Assembly: GCA_002294665.1 (NCBI GenBank)
Contig: DBFQ01000056.1
Location: 1 to 43,614 of the forward strand
Direction: 5' to 3'
Source: Candidatus Aminicenantes bacterium UBA876
Lineage (GTDB): Bacteria > Acidobacteriota > Aminicenantia > UBA2199
DNA: 43,614 bases
Shown: positions 14,625 through 22,695 of the stretch, piece after piece
Layout: each line of letters opens with the position of its first letter
Position numbering within the stretch: the stretch's first letter is position 1
Program-made: the position numbers and the translations under genes
Notes under the pieces: model-generated
What the model was told of the DNA's origin: nothing
Database searches by the model: none
Seen by the model: only the letters and a program-made list of their open reading frames with translations

Positions 14625-15365
14625 TCAGTAGTCCACGCGCATCAGGGTCAGCCCCCGAGCGGGAGCGGTGCGGCCGGCTCGGCGCCGGTCACGGGCCGCG
14701 AAGATCTGCGGAATATCCGCGGGACTGATGCGGCCTCGCCCCACATCGATCAGGGTGCCGGCGATATTGCGTACCATGTAGCGCAGGAAAGCGGGACCGG
14801 TGACGCTGAGAATCAGTGTGTCCCCGCGTTTTTTCAGGCGGATGCGCGTAATGGTGCGGACACGGTTTTTATTCTCCGTGTCCGAGGTGAACGATGAATA
14901 ATCCCTGGATCCCTTGAAGTGCCGCAAAGCCCGTTTCATGTTGCGGACATGCAAGGGTTGGGGGATGTGGGTCATCCAGCGGCAATCAAACGGCGAAACA
15001 AATTTTCCCGTGTAGATGCAGTACTCGTAGGTTTTGCTGCGGGCGCCGAACCGGGCGTTGAACCTGGGTTCGGCCCGTTCACAACTCGTGACGCGGATGG
15101 TTTCCGGCAGCAGGGCGTTCATGGCCAGTTGCAGCGAGTCGGGACGGATGCGCACGGGCAGATGAAAGTTGGCCACCAGGCCGCGTGAGTGCACACCCGC
15201 ATCGGTGCGGCTGCTGCCTGTGACCACTACGCGTTTCTTGGCGATCACCTGCAACACGCGCATGATTTCGCCCTGAATGGTCGGAGTGAGCGGATTCTGG
15301 TATTGCCAGCCCGAGAAAGAGGTGCCGTCGTATTCCAGGATAATGCGATAGTTATCTGGCTTCAA
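14625..15365 (-). CDS. truA: tRNA pseudouridine(38-40) synthase TruA
   Basis: This 246-residue enzyme isomerises uridines 38-40 in the tRNA anticodon arm. LEYDGTSFSGWQYQ (10-23) and the catalytic motif GSSRTDAGVHS with Asp55 are present, as are the later family blocks AMNALLPETIRV and GPAFLRYMVRNIAGTL. Length is typical. It overlaps the preceding SLOG gene by 14 nt and so is probably transcribed with rpmB. Confidence 0.96.
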   Translation of the reverse strand: MKPDNYRIILEYDGTSFSGWQYQNPLTPTIQGEIMRVLQVIAKKRVVVTGSSRTDAGVHSRGLVANFHLPVRIRPDSLQLAMNALLPETIRVTSCERAEPRFNARFGARSKTYEYCIYTGKFVSPFDCRWMTHIPQPLHVRNMKRALRHFKGSRDYSSFTSDTENKNRVRTITRIRLKKRGDTLILSVTGPAFLRYMVRNIAGTLIDVGRGRISPADIPQIFAARDRRRAGRTAPARGLTLMRVDY

Positions 15366-15861
15366 TGTGCTTGCGGATGTAGGATATCACCTGTTGCGGT
15401 GTTTCCATGGGCAGAATGCCCGGGATGTCCCAGGTGCGCAGGCCGAGAACCGGGATCTGCTGAATACGGGCATGAGCGATTTCAGACAGGGTTCCGAATG
15501 CGCCGTCTACCGCGACCACGATATCTGAATTACCCACGACAAGTGCGTTGCGCAAGTGCCCCAGGCCGGTAGTGATCACAATGTCGACCCAGGGGTTGGC
15601 TTCGGATCTGGACAACCCGGGCAGGATCCCCAGCACCAGGCCGCCTCCGGATCTTGCACCCCTGGAAGCGGCTTCCATGACGCCGCCACGGCCTCCGGAC
15701 ACGAGCAGATAGCCGCTTTCACCAATCAGGCGCCCCATTTCTTCCGCCAGCGCCAGAATTTCCCTGTCCGCCGTACCGCCGCCGATCACGGCCACGCGTA
15801 AAAGGGTGCGCCATTCATCGGCTTGAATGCTGGTGCGGAGATGGCGGGATGAGCCGCTCAT
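15352..15861 (-). CDS. SLOG-superfamily Rossmann protein, TIGR00725 type
   Basis: This 169-residue cytoplasmic protein has the nucleotide-binding Rossmann-like fold shared by LOG and DprA-type proteins. VAVIGGGTAD opens the fold, GGRGGVMEAASRGA is the phosphate-binding loop (about 56-69), and DGAFGTLSEIA is the second signature (about 119-129). The TIGR00725 family is widespread but its ligand is unsettled; it lacks the PGGxGTxxE motif of cytokinin LOG enzymes. No Shine-Dalgarno site is evident at 15861, so an internal start is possible. It lies 34 nt after rpmB and overlaps truA by 14 nt. Confidence 0.82.
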   Translation of the reverse strand: MSGSSRHLRTSIQADEWRTLLRVAVIGGGTADREILALAEEMGRLIGESGYLLVSGGRGGVMEAASRGARSGGGLVLGILPGLSRSEANPWVDIVITTGLGHLRNALVVGNSDIVVAVDGAFGTLSEIAHARIQQIPVLGLRTWDIPGILPMETPQQVISYIRKHIEAR

Positions 15862-15895
15862 GGGTTCGGGGAGCCTTGGGGGTTCGGGGCGGGAG

Positions 15896-16087
15896 TCAGA
15901 CGGCCTTGCGTACGCGACCGGAACGGATGCAGGAGGTGCATACGCGCATGCGGCGGGCTTCTCCGTTCACTTCCACGCGTATGGTCTGCAGATTCGGCAG
16001 CCAGCGGCGCTTGGTGAGTTTATGGGAGTGGCTTACGTTGTTGCCTGTTACCGGGCGTTTTCCACAGACTTCACATACTTTGGACAA
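15896..16087 (-). CDS. rpmB: 50S ribosomal protein L28
   Basis: This 63-residue ribosomal protein starts [20 protein letters not shown] and carries two CxxC pairs (CEVC near 5-8 and CTSC near 52-55). This makes it the zinc-binding C+ form of L28. It begins with TTG at 16087, supported by AGGAGG 8 nt upstream on the minus strand, and has a consensus promoter. It is probably the lead gene of an rpmB-SLOG-truA transcript. Confidence 0.95.
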   Translation of the reverse strand: MSKVCEVCGKRPVTGNNVSHSHKLTKRRWLPNLQTIRVEVNGEARRMRVCTSCIRSGRVRKAV

Positions 16088-16116
16088 TTCGGGTTCCTCC
16101 TGGAAATCAAGTCGAT

Positions 16117-16145
16117 ATTATACATGATTTCCAAACGCATGGCAA
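16117..16145 (-). promoter_or_regulatory. Promoter of rpmB
   Basis: TTGCCA (16145-16140), a 17-nt spacer, then TATAAT (16122-16117) on the minus strand. It gives a leader of about 25 nt with a strong AGGAGG site before the TTG start. Confidence 0.8.
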
Positions 16146-16149
16146 CCCA

Positions 16150-16180
16150 CCCGCGGAGCCGGGTTGCCGGGCTCCGCGGG
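16150..16180 (-). terminator. Hairpin after the C1-type peptidase gene
   Basis: CCCGCGGAGCC (16150-16160) pairs perfectly over 11 bp with GGCTCCGCGGG (16170-16180), loop 9 nt. It lies just beyond the peptidase stop (16196) and next to the rpmB -35 box. There is no T-run, so termination is inferred from position only. Confidence 0.5.
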
Positions 16181-16195
16181 CGAATGTGCCGCGCG

Positions 16196-17476
16196 CTATT
16201 GCACCTTGGCCAGCTCCACTTTGACCATGTCTTTGTGAATGGTGTAGGTGAGCATTTTGAGCTTGATGTAGTCTTCGCGGAACATGTAGTAGCCTTCGAA
16301 TTTTCCTTCGCGGGCGGAGCGGCCCGAATCCTTGATCAGGTACCAGTTCCATCCATCCTGCCGGGCATGGCCCACGATGTGGATACCATGGTCGTCACCG
16401 GTGGTGCGATTGTAGATGCGGAACTCTCGGGCATCCTGATTGATGAATTCAGTGGGAATATCGAAACTGGGTACAAAAGCGATGTCTTTTTCACCGCATT
16501 TTCCCGGTTCCGAGGTATCTCCACCGATATTCACGGTATAACCGTTCTCCATCGCCCGGCGGATGACTTGCAGCCATTCTTCCAGAGGCAGGTTCAGGTA
16601 GTCTTTGCTGTGCCACCAGTTGTCCGGGGCGCGGAATTCCTGAAATGTGTGGAAGGGGTAATATGTCGTGGACATCACGGATACGTAATCATCCATGTTG
16701 AGCCCGGTGAATTTGAGAAAATCCCGCGGGGTCATCCTGCGGCCGTTCCAGGTGAATTCCTGCGGCGGCGCGCCCAGATGGCGGTTGAGGATCAGGGTGA
16801 TGTGGCGGATATTTTCATTTTCATCCCAGAGGTTGTTTGCCTTGATGTATTCCAGGTATGAATCCAGCTCCCGCATCAACGGGCCATGGTTGTGCTTATC
16901 GCCTTTGTTCAACAGGCCGGTATATGCTTCAGCCGGCACGACGCCATGCTCTTTCCAGATACGCTGAAATGCGTTGGCCTGCCCCCCTCCGGACACGTAT
17001 GAGTGGCCGCGTTCACGGATGTATGCCCGGCTCTTGGCCAGAAGTTCCCAGTACACGGTCCACATCTCCGACAATTTGATTTTTTTGCCGCTGAGACGGT
17101 AGATCTCGCTCTCGTAAAATGAAGTCGTGCAGAAACTCCAGCAGGTGGAAGTCATGTACTGCGCCTGGGGCGGAAAATGGAAAAAGCGTTTGAACGCTTC
17201 AGGGGAAGCGGGAGGCGTCACTCCCGAGAGATCGGACTTCATGTGGCGGCGCTCTTTGCGCTGTTGCTGTTTTTCCTGTTGATGGCGCTGTTGAATTTTA
17301 CTGGTTTCTTCGCGGCGTTGTTTTTCTGCCGCCATTAAGTGCTCGCGGATCTGTTCCAGCACGGGATCAGGGGTATATGGCACGTAGCGGACTTTGTTGG
17401 TTTCATCCGGCGCGGCGTTCAGGCCCATGCCCAGGCTGAGAACGGCCGCCAGTAGAAAAATAATGATGTGTTTCAT
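16196..17476 (-). CDS. Exported C1-type (bleomycin hydrolase-like) peptidase homologue
   Basis: This 426-residue protein has a signal peptide (about 1-22), a charged Gln/Arg/Lys-rich helical stretch (about 36-80) and a papain-like domain from about 95. Gln106 and Cys112 in TSTCWSF match the oxyanion hole and nucleophile; His363 in DDHGIHIVGHA fits the catalytic His. The third position, normally Asn in KNSWG, is Asp383 in IKDSGRSA. From memory related bacterial proteins share the KDSG form, so it may define a subfamily rather than an inactive enzyme. Its likely role is peptide cleavage outside the cytoplasm. AGGAGG precedes the ATG at 17476 and a promoter lies at 17509-17538. Confidence 0.85.
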   Translation of the reverse strand: MKHIIIFLLAAVLSLGMGLNAAPDETNKVRYVPYTPDPVLEQIREHLMAAEKQRREETSKIQQRHQQEKQQQRKERRHMKSDLSGVTPPASPEAFKRFFHFPPQAQYMTSTCWSFCTTSFYESEIYRLSGKKIKLSEMWTVYWELLAKSRAYIRERGHSYVSGGGQANAFQRIWKEHGVVPAEAYTGLLNKGDKHNHGPLMRELDSYLEYIKANNLWDENENIRHITLILNRHLGAPPQEFTWNGRRMTPRDFLKFTGLNMDDYVSVMSTTYYPFHTFQEFRAPDNWWHSKDYLNLPLEEWLQVIRRAMENGYTVNIGGDTSEPGKCGEKDIAFVPSFDIPTEFINQDAREFRIYNRTTGDDHGIHIVGHARQDGWNWYLIKDSGRSAREGKFEGYYMFREDYIKLKMLTYTIHKDMVKVELAKVQ

Positions 17477-17508
17477 GAAAACCTCCTCTTGATTGAATGC
17501 AGAAATGG

Positions 17509-17538
17509 ATTATACCCGTGTCCGGACTGTGAAGGCAA
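17509..17538 (-). promoter_or_regulatory. Promoter of the C1-type peptidase
   Basis: TTGCCT (17538-17533), an 18-nt spacer, then TATAAT (17514-17509) on the minus strand, 32 nt before the ATG. It separates this gene from the rimO-pgpA pair upstream. Confidence 0.7.
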
Positions 17539-17551
17539 TGTTGATGCCGCT

Positions 17552-18025
17552 TCAGGCCAGGTGGGGAAAAATCCGGTAGAACAATTGCATGATCCCGACA
17601 ACGTACAATCCAGCCAGGACGTCGTCCAGCATGATTCCCCAGCCGCCCCTGACGCCGCGATCGATGCGGTTGATCGGGAAAGGTTTGAATATATCCAGGA
17701 TCCGGAAAAGCAGGAATGCCGCCAGGTAAGCCGGGATTGTGACCGGGGTCCACCACAGGGCGACCATCTGGCCCGCCACTTCGTCGATTACGATGGGTTG
17801 CGGGTCCTTGCTTCCCAGCAGCTTTTCCGCGCGATGGGAGGCGTAAACACCGATGATAAAGACGGGCAGTGTGGCCAGCATCAGCCAGAGAAAAGATGTC
17901 GTCTGCAGCCATCTGGACGCCAGAAACAGGACGGCGGCGGTCAGCAGGGATGCCCAGGAACCGGGAGCCAGGGGAAGGTAACCGACATTGAAGAATGTAC
18001 TGATGATCAGCCAGAAGGATTTCAT
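17552..18025 (-). CDS. pgpA: Phosphatidylglycerophosphatase A
   Basis: This 157-residue inner-membrane enzyme removes phosphate from phosphatidylglycerophosphate to give phosphatidylglycerol. Family motifs are present: GYLPLAPGSWASLL near residues 15-28, KDPQPIVIDEVAGQ near 73-86, FRILDIFKPFPI near 111-122, and GGWGIMLDDVLAG near 127-139. The acidic clusters are the metal site. The ATG overlaps the rimO stop by 4 nt. Confidence 0.95.
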   Translation of the reverse strand: MKSFWLIISTFFNVGYLPLAPGSWASLLTAAVLFLASRWLQTTSFLWLMLATLPVFIIGVYASHRAEKLLGSKDPQPIVIDEVAGQMVALWWTPVTIPAYLAAFLLFRILDIFKPFPINRIDRGVRGGWGIMLDDVLAGLYVVGIMQLFYRIFPHLA

Positions 18026-19344
18026 GCGGGTTCTCCTTGAAGGATATTCTGACGGAAAGCATGGATACGGACCGGAACGGGAGCCGAAGTCATGGGGATC
18101 TCGCCACGGATTTCCGTCAGGCCGTCCACTTCCGGCGCCTGGGTGGATATGCGTCCCAAGGTGATGTTCTGTTCCCAGGGAGAAGGACCGCCCGGGAGAA
18201 AAGACTGGATTTTGCCTATCACGAGGCGATTGTAGACCTCGAGATTGGCATCGGAAATATCCATCAATTCGTCGCGCCGGCGAGCGGCGTCTTCAACCGG
18301 GACACGGCCGTCGAATTCAAAGGCCGGGGTTCCCTCTTCGGGTGAAAAGGTAAAAACGCCGATGCGTTCGAGATGAAGTTCCCGCGCGAAGTCACAGAGC
18401 TCCTGGAACATGGCCTCGGTTTCTCCGGGAAATCCGGTGATAAACGAGGTGCGGATCACGGCGTCGGGATAGTCGCGGCGGATGGTCGATATCAGCCGGG
18501 TGAAGGCCTCTGCGCTGCCGCCGCGGCGCATGCGTTGCAATAAGGGCTTGGATACGTGTTGCAGGGGCAGGTCGAAATAGGGCAGCACCCCGGGATGGGA
18601 AAATCCTTCCAGAATCTTGGTTGTAACGGCGTCGGGCATCAGATACAGGACACGGATCCAGTCAAAGCCGAGCGTAGACAGTTTTTTTAAGAGGAGCGGC
18701 AATGCAGACGGTTGACCCGGAGCGCGGCCGAAATGGGTCGAATTCTGGGAAATCAGGTTGATCTCGGCCACTCCCCGTTCACGCATGTCCGCGGCTTCGC
18801 GGATGATGGATTCCATGTTTCTGGAACGGTAGGGACCACGGATTGCGGGAATGGCGCAAAAGCTGCATTTCATGTCGCAGCCTTCAGAAATCTTGATGAA
18901 AGAAGTGTTGGGTGGAGTGGTCTGGATACGCGGAAAGGTGTGGTCGTAGAGAAAAGCCGGTGCGCGGCCGTAACTGGCCGGCTTTCCGGAAGCGATCGCG
19001 TCAACCAGGCCCTGGGGATCGTTTACGCCCCAGATCAGGTCCAAGTCGGGAAAGTTCCGGCGCAGTTCATCCAGGTAGCGTTCGGACAGGCATCCCGTGA
19101 CGGCCACATGACGGACCTGGCCGGCCGCTTTCATTTCCAGCGCCGACAGAATTTCGTCTATGCTTTCTTCTTTGGCCGGTTGAATGAAGCCGCAGGTGTT
19201 GATCACGATCCAATCGGCGTCTTCGTAGCTGGAAACCACGCGCACACCCTTCTGGCTCAGCAGTCCGCCCAGGACTTCGGTATCAACCGTGTTCTTGAAA
19301 CAGCCGAGGCTGACAAATGAAACAGTGGTTTCTAAAGGGTTCAT
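18022..19344 (-). CDS. rimO: Ribosomal protein S12 methylthiotransferase RimO
   Basis: This 440-residue radical-SAM enzyme adds a methylthio group to an Asp of ribosomal protein S12. The N-terminal UPF0004 domain holds the auxiliary cluster ligands Cys15 (SLGCFKN), Cys51 (NTCGF) and Cys85 (TGCLSERY). The radical-SAM motif is CDMKCSFC (Cys156, 160, 163), followed by AIRGPYRSR, and a C-terminal TRAM domain closes the protein. RimO is favoured over MiaB by the VSLGCFKN(T)VDTE start and the IRGPYRSR block. Translation is coupled to pgpA. Confidence 0.95.
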   Translation of the reverse strand: MNPLETTVSFVSLGCFKNTVDTEVLGGLLSQKGVRVVSSYEDADWIVINTCGFIQPAKEESIDEILSALEMKAAGQVRHVAVTGCLSERYLDELRRNFPDLDLIWGVNDPQGLVDAIASGKPASYGRAPAFLYDHTFPRIQTTPPNTSFIKISEGCDMKCSFCAIPAIRGPYRSRNMESIIREAADMRERGVAEINLISQNSTHFGRAPGQPSALPLLLKKLSTLGFDWIRVLYLMPDAVTTKILEGFSHPGVLPYFDLPLQHVSKPLLQRMRRGGSAEAFTRLISTIRRDYPDAVIRTSFITGFPGETEAMFQELCDFARELHLERIGVFTFSPEEGTPAFEFDGRVPVEDAARRRDELMDISDANLEVYNRLVIGKIQSFLPGGPSPWEQNITLGRISTQAPEVDGLTEIRGEIPMTSAPVPVRIHAFRQNILQGEPA

Positions 19345-19390
19345 GACTGGAGTCCAATATTATGTAAAGGGTTCCGGTGGGTCACCCGGG

Positions 19391-19419
19391 ATTGTAGCAT
19401 GATCGCGGGCGGGGTGCAA
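19391..19419 (-). promoter_or_regulatory. Promoter of rimO-pgpA
   Basis: TTGCAC (19419-19414), a 17-nt spacer, then TACAAT (19396-19391) preceded by TGC (extended -10) on the minus strand. It would give a leader of about 40 nt before the ATG at 19344. Confidence 0.65.
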
Positions 19420-19446
19420 TGAAGCAGGGGCGGATGAACCCGGGTC

Positions 19447-19555
19447 AGAATAGAATAATGAATAAGGAATAATGAATAAAAACGCACTCCCGCAAGAATC
19501 AAGGTTATTTTATTCCTTCTTCGTTATTCCTTATTCAGAATGGTCGGTTCGCGAA
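19447..19555 (-). repeat. Composite intergenic repeat, partial copy R3
   Basis: The AT-rich core (GAATAATGAATAAGGAATAA ... TTATTCCTTCTTCGTTATTC) and a CGGTTCGCGAACCG palindrome match R1, R2 and R4, but the central CACATG segment is replaced by unrelated sequence and the GGCGGC hairpin module is missing. The neighbouring modules at 19553-19626 are shared with 1-92 in the opposite orientation. Confidence 0.75.
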
Positions 19556-20004
19556 CCGTTCTGTAGAAGGTAGAAGGTAGAATGTAGCAAAATCCGAAAT
19601 CCCAAATTCGAAATCCGAAACAAATTCATGGCCCGAATTCAAATGAACCAAACAAAAACAATAAAACATAAACCACGGAACACACCGAATACACGGAAAG
19701 TGGAAACCAGGCGGCAGGAGGCGGGCCCCGGCCTTTCGGGCGCTGAATCAAGAATAAGGGATAAAAAAACCTTTTTTATTGGCTTTTTTGGTTTTTTTTG
19801 GAAGGTAGAAAAAAGCATTAAGGTTTTTGTCACCTGATACCTGTCACCTCAGTGTCACTTTCGACTTTCAACTTCTTTCCCCCATCCGCAAATCCATCAA
19901 CTTTTCTGTCTTTCCTGTCTTCCCGCCTCCTGTCACCTTCTTTTCACTTTCATCTTTTCACTTCATTATCTCCCGCCGCTTTCCAACGAGCGTTGCCGAG
20001 CCGG

Positions 20005-20033
20005 TTGCCTTCCGTTGGCTGAGGCGGTATATT
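20005..20033 (+). promoter_or_regulatory. Promoter of xseA-xseB, leaderless geometry
   Basis: TTGCCT (20005-20010), a 17-nt spacer, then TATATT (20028-20033). The ATG at 20041 is 7 nt after the -10 box, which supports it as the start codon and implies a leaderless mRNA. Confidence 0.65.
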
Positions 20034-20040
20034 GAGTGAC

Positions 20041-21744
20041 ATGAAGCGGGTACAACTGCTGATTGACGGACATCCGGTTACGGTTGCGTTTGACGAAAAC
20101 AGCATCCACGTGTTCAACGCCTTTCCCGTCAAAGATCATCTGAAGTCACGGGGTTACCGCTGGAACGCGCTGGGGAAAAGCTGGGATTATGCCAGCGGAG
20201 ATGTGGAAAAGGAGTTGTCCCGTCTGCAGGGCAGTCGACAAATCGCGCCCGCGGACACTTTGGTTCCGCATGTGGCGGATGCCGCATTGCCCGGGCTGCC
20301 CGAATCCCTGGCCGTTGCCGAATTGCGTGAGCGCGTCGAGGCTTTGCTGCGGGCGGCGCTGCCAGCGAACATCTGGGTGCGTGGCGTGATCGCCTCCGAA
20401 CCCAAGTCATACCGCTGGGCGACCTATTTTGACATTCGCGATGAAGATGATTCGCTGGACATGGTTTTTTCCTGTGAAATGCGCCAGTCCGAACGCGATC
20501 ACATTGAGCAACGCCTCGCCTCGACCGGAGTGGCTTCCGGGTTGGAAAAGGATTTGCCGGTTTTTCTGCTGGTCGAGGTGGGATTGTCTCACAAGTACAC
20601 GGTCAACGTGCGCCTGCGCGCCGTGGATATCCTGCCGGAATTTACGCGTGAACGCCTGCGCAGCCAGAGGGACCTCACCGTGGAACGCCTGCGACGTGAG
20701 GGGCTGCTGGATCTGCAGAAAGGATTGCGCCTGCCCATGCTGGTTCAACGGATCGGTTTGTTGACATCCGCGCTGGGAACTTCGGTGCAGGATATCCTCG
20801 CCGGATTGAGTCCGCTGGAGAATCGTTACCGGATCGGTTTTCTGGACACGCGCATGGAGGGAAGCGGCGCGGTGGACGGCCTGATTGCCGCCCTGGATTT
20901 TTTCGAGTCGAGCTCGAGTTGGCGCGCGGATGCCGTGGTGATCGCGCGCGGTGGAGGCAGCGAACAGTCGCTGGGCGTGTTTAATGATTACCGCTTGTGC
21001 GCCAGGATCTGTCGCTGCCGCATCCCGGTCCTGACCGCGATCGGCCATGAAAAAGACCTCTCCGCAGCCGAAATCTGTTCCCATTTTACGCCGACTCCTT
21101 CCACTCCGTCCGGCGTGGGGCGTTTCCTGCGCGAACGATTCCTCGATCTGCAGGCCCGGCTGGGGGATTCGGTCAGGAAGCTGGTGGAACGGTTCGCCGA
21201 CGCGCGTCGTTTCGAAAATGAGCGACTGCGGGCGCTTGTGCGTCAATTGCCCCGCCAGGGTTATCAACGCCTGCAATGGCAGGAGGTCAACCTGCAGGGC
21301 AGGATGCTGGATTTTTCCCGTCTCGGCATGCGCGTCAGCCGGGAGCAAAGCGCCCGCCTGGAAGAGTTGAGGCACATCGTTTACCTGCGCGCACGCGCCT
21401 TCATGTTGCGGGAAGCGGAAAAGCTGGGCCGGGCCGCTTCGCGGGTGGACTTCCGCCGCCGGCTGCGTCTTTCGGATCAAGCCATTTCACAGATCGTGGA
21501 TCGGGTCGGGAAATTGGAGTCGGGGACGGATCGACTCATGCGCAAAGCAATGGATGATGTGCAGGCGCGTGCGAGCCTGGCGCAGGCGAACCACCCCGAT
21601 CGGATTCTGGAAAAGGGGTTCACGCTGACGTTCGCGCCGGACGGAAAGGTGGCGGCCACGGCGCAGGCTTTTCGCGCCTTGCCATGGGCGCGGCTGCGTT
21701 TTGCCGACGGTACGGAGAAGATTGAACGCAAGGAGGAATCATGA
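20041..21744 (+). CDS. xseA: Exodeoxyribonuclease VII large subunit with extra N-terminal domain
   Basis: This 567-residue protein is the catalytic subunit of the single-strand-specific nuclease ExoVII. The OB-fold DNA-binding region begins near residue 90 (LAVAELRERVEALLRAALPA), the catalytic domain carries ARGGGSEQSLGVFND and IPVLTAIGHEKD, then TPTPSTPSGV, and a long helical C-terminal part ends in ILEKGFTLTF. E. coli XseA is about 456 residues. The excess is mainly an N-terminal domain (about 1-70) containing VKDHLKSRGYRWNALGKSWDY, similar in style to the short DUF5710-type domain found on DNA-handling proteins. The GGGSxEDL element reads GGGSEQSL. The gene is coupled to xseB by ATGA. Confidence 0.92.
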   Translation: MKRVQLLIDGHPVTVAFDENSIHVFNAFPVKDHLKSRGYRWNALGKSWDYASGDVEKELSRLQGSRQIAPADTLVPHVADAALPGLPESLAVAELRERVEALLRAALPANIWVRGVIASEPKSYRWATYFDIRDEDDSLDMVFSCEMRQSERDHIEQRLASTGVASGLEKDLPVFLLVEVGLSHKYTVNVRLRAVDILPEFTRERLRSQRDLTVERLRREGLLDLQKGLRLPMLVQRIGLLTSALGTSVQDILAGLSPLENRYRIGFLDTRMEGSGAVDGLIAALDFFESSSSWRADAVVIARGGGSEQSLGVFNDYRLCARICRCRIPVLTAIGHEKDLSAAEICSHFTPTPSTPSGVGRFLRERFLDLQARLGDSVRKLVERFADARRFENERLRALVRQLPRQGYQRLQWQEVNLQGRMLDFSRLGMRVSREQSARLEELRHIVYLRARAFMLREAEKLGRAASRVDFRRRLRLSDQAISQIVDRVGKLESGTDRLMRKAMDDVQARASLAQANHPDRILEKGFTLTFAPDGKVAATAQAFRALPWARLRFADGTEKIERKEES

Positions 21745-22031
21745 CCGCCAGTCGCAAGGATCAGTCAGATACGTATGAGCACAATTTCGCCGTGTTGGAA
21801 AAAATCACGGACGCGCTCAACAAGGACGAAATCGGCATTGACGACCTGTTGGAAAAGACGCGTGAAGCTTTGGACGCGGCGCGGCGCTGCATGGAAATCC
21901 TCAACCGGCAGAAAGGGGAGTTCCGCAAACTAGAGGCTGAATTCGCCCGCTTGATTGAAAGTCCGGAAACGATGAATGCGGACAAGGACGGCGAGCCGGA
22001 TGAAACAGCGGATGAAGATCCGCTCGCGTGA
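21741..22031 (+). CDS. xseB: Exodeoxyribonuclease VII small subunit
   Basis: This 96-residue helical protein binds the XseA C-terminal helices. Residues about 10-70 match XseB (YEHNFAVLEKITDALNKDEI, then DDLLEKTREALDAARRCMEIL). An acidic tail of about 25 residues follows. Its ATG overlaps the xseA stop by 4 nt, the usual xseA-xseB coupling. It converges on the CAP gene with a 3-nt gap. Confidence 0.92.
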   Translation: MTASRKDQSDTYEHNFAVLEKITDALNKDEIGIDDLLEKTREALDAARRCMEILNRQKGEFRKLEAEFARLIESPETMNADKDGEPDETADEDPLA

Positions 22032-22034
22032 GTT

Positions 22035-22547
22035 TCAGGGGCGAAGTTTAACGAAGAGTTGCGTGTAATACCAGGTGTCACGGGAATCATCCCGCGCGAC
22101 ACCGACACCGGTAATCGTAAAATCGTCCTCGATGTTCTCTTTGTGGCTGGGATTGGCGATCCATGCATCCACCACCACCTGCGCCGGTGAATCCAGGTTT
22201 GTGGTGAGTCCGACGTTTTCAGCGACGGTCTGAACCCTGAAAAGACCCGACAGGGTGGACACCCGCTCAGCGAAATTGCCGTGACCGAACGCGATCCGGC
22301 CTTCGGCCATGTCCCGGCTGTGGTCTCGGGCCAGGTCGGCAACCTGCGCATTCCATTCCAGTTCCGTAAGGCCTTGTGATACACGGTAATCATTGACCAT
22401 GCGGAAAACCAGTTGTTCCATGCCGGAAATGTCAAACCCGGAAGTGTCCGCGGATCGACAGGCCTGGATGCCCCACGTGATAACCAGGAGCACAATGATT
22501 GCCGCCGGGGCGGATTTGCGGCACCGGAAGCGTGAGAAGTAATTCAT
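22035..22547 (-). CDS. CAP/SCP-domain lipoprotein
   Basis: This 170-residue exported protein has a hydrophobic signal (about 14-28) ending at Cys30 in GIQAC, a plausible lipobox, and a CAP (SCP/PR1) domain from about 40. The cavity residues are visible: His76 in ARDHSRDMA, GHGNF with His89, AENVG (109-113) and SHKENI (134-139). The role of bacterial CAP lipoproteins is poorly known, so no reaction is assigned. The start at 22547 is preferred over 22616 because the -10 TATAAT lies at 22559-22554 and would exclude the longer form. Confidence 0.85.
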   Translation of the reverse strand: MNYFSRFRCRKSAPAAIIVLLVITWGIQACRSADTSGFDISGMEQLVFRMVNDYRVSQGLTELEWNAQVADLARDHSRDMAEGRIAFGHGNFAERVSTLSGLFRVQTVAENVGLTTNLDSPAQVVVDAWIANPSHKENIEDDFTITGVGVARDDSRDTWYYTQLFVKLRP

Positions 22548-22553
22548 GGTATA

Positions 22554-22582
22554 ATTATAACCATTCGGGGAACTTTTATCTA
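22554..22582 (-). promoter_or_regulatory. Promoter of the CAP lipoprotein, leaderless geometry
   Basis: TAGATA (22582-22577), a 17-nt spacer, then TATAAT (22559-22554) on the minus strand, 6 nt before the ATG at 22547. No ribosome-binding site is present. Confidence 0.6.
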
Positions 22583-22641
22583 CTCCATTCTGCAACAAAA
22601 AGGCCAGCGGTGTCATGGCCGGCAGGGACGCTTGCTGACGG

Positions 22642-22670
22642 TTGATTTACGTACCGCTTTTGCGTATGAT
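22642..22670 (+). promoter_or_regulatory. Promoter of the methylmalonyl-CoA epimerase gene
   Basis: TTGATT (22642-22647), a 17-nt spacer, then TATGAT (22665-22670). The start codon at 22696 follows with an AGGAGG site, a normal leader in contrast to the divergent CAP gene. Confidence 0.65.
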
Positions 22671-22695
22671 GGGGAACTGCCATCAGGAGGATTGC

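Larger units (their letters stand above)
19345..20004. other. Gene-free mosaic of intergenic repeats (about 660 nt)
   Basis: From left to right: the rimO promoter (19391-19419), a partial composite repeat (19447-19555), AGAAGGTAGAA words and a CCGAAATCC segment matching 1-92 inverted (19553-19626), AACCACGGAACACACC then GAATACACGGAAA (19671-19699), and T-rich DNA up to the xseA promoter. Two short open frames here (19628-19837 plus, 19639-19833 minus) have no recognisable protein features and low-complexity sequence. Confidence 0.75.

Noticed and set aside
15827..16861. Open frame of 344 codons on the plus strand across rpmB and the peptidase
   Set aside because: It runs antisense through two well-supported genes, a promoter and a hairpin.
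19628..19837. Short open frames within the repeat mosaic (both strands)
   Set aside because: They consist of low-complexity repeat sequence, lack ribosome sites and show no protein-like features.
20407..21480. Long open frame (357 codons) on the minus strand opposite xseA
   Set aside because: It is the antisense shadow of a clearly recognised gene, its translation is rich in Gln/His/Arg without family motifs, and no ribosome site leads it.
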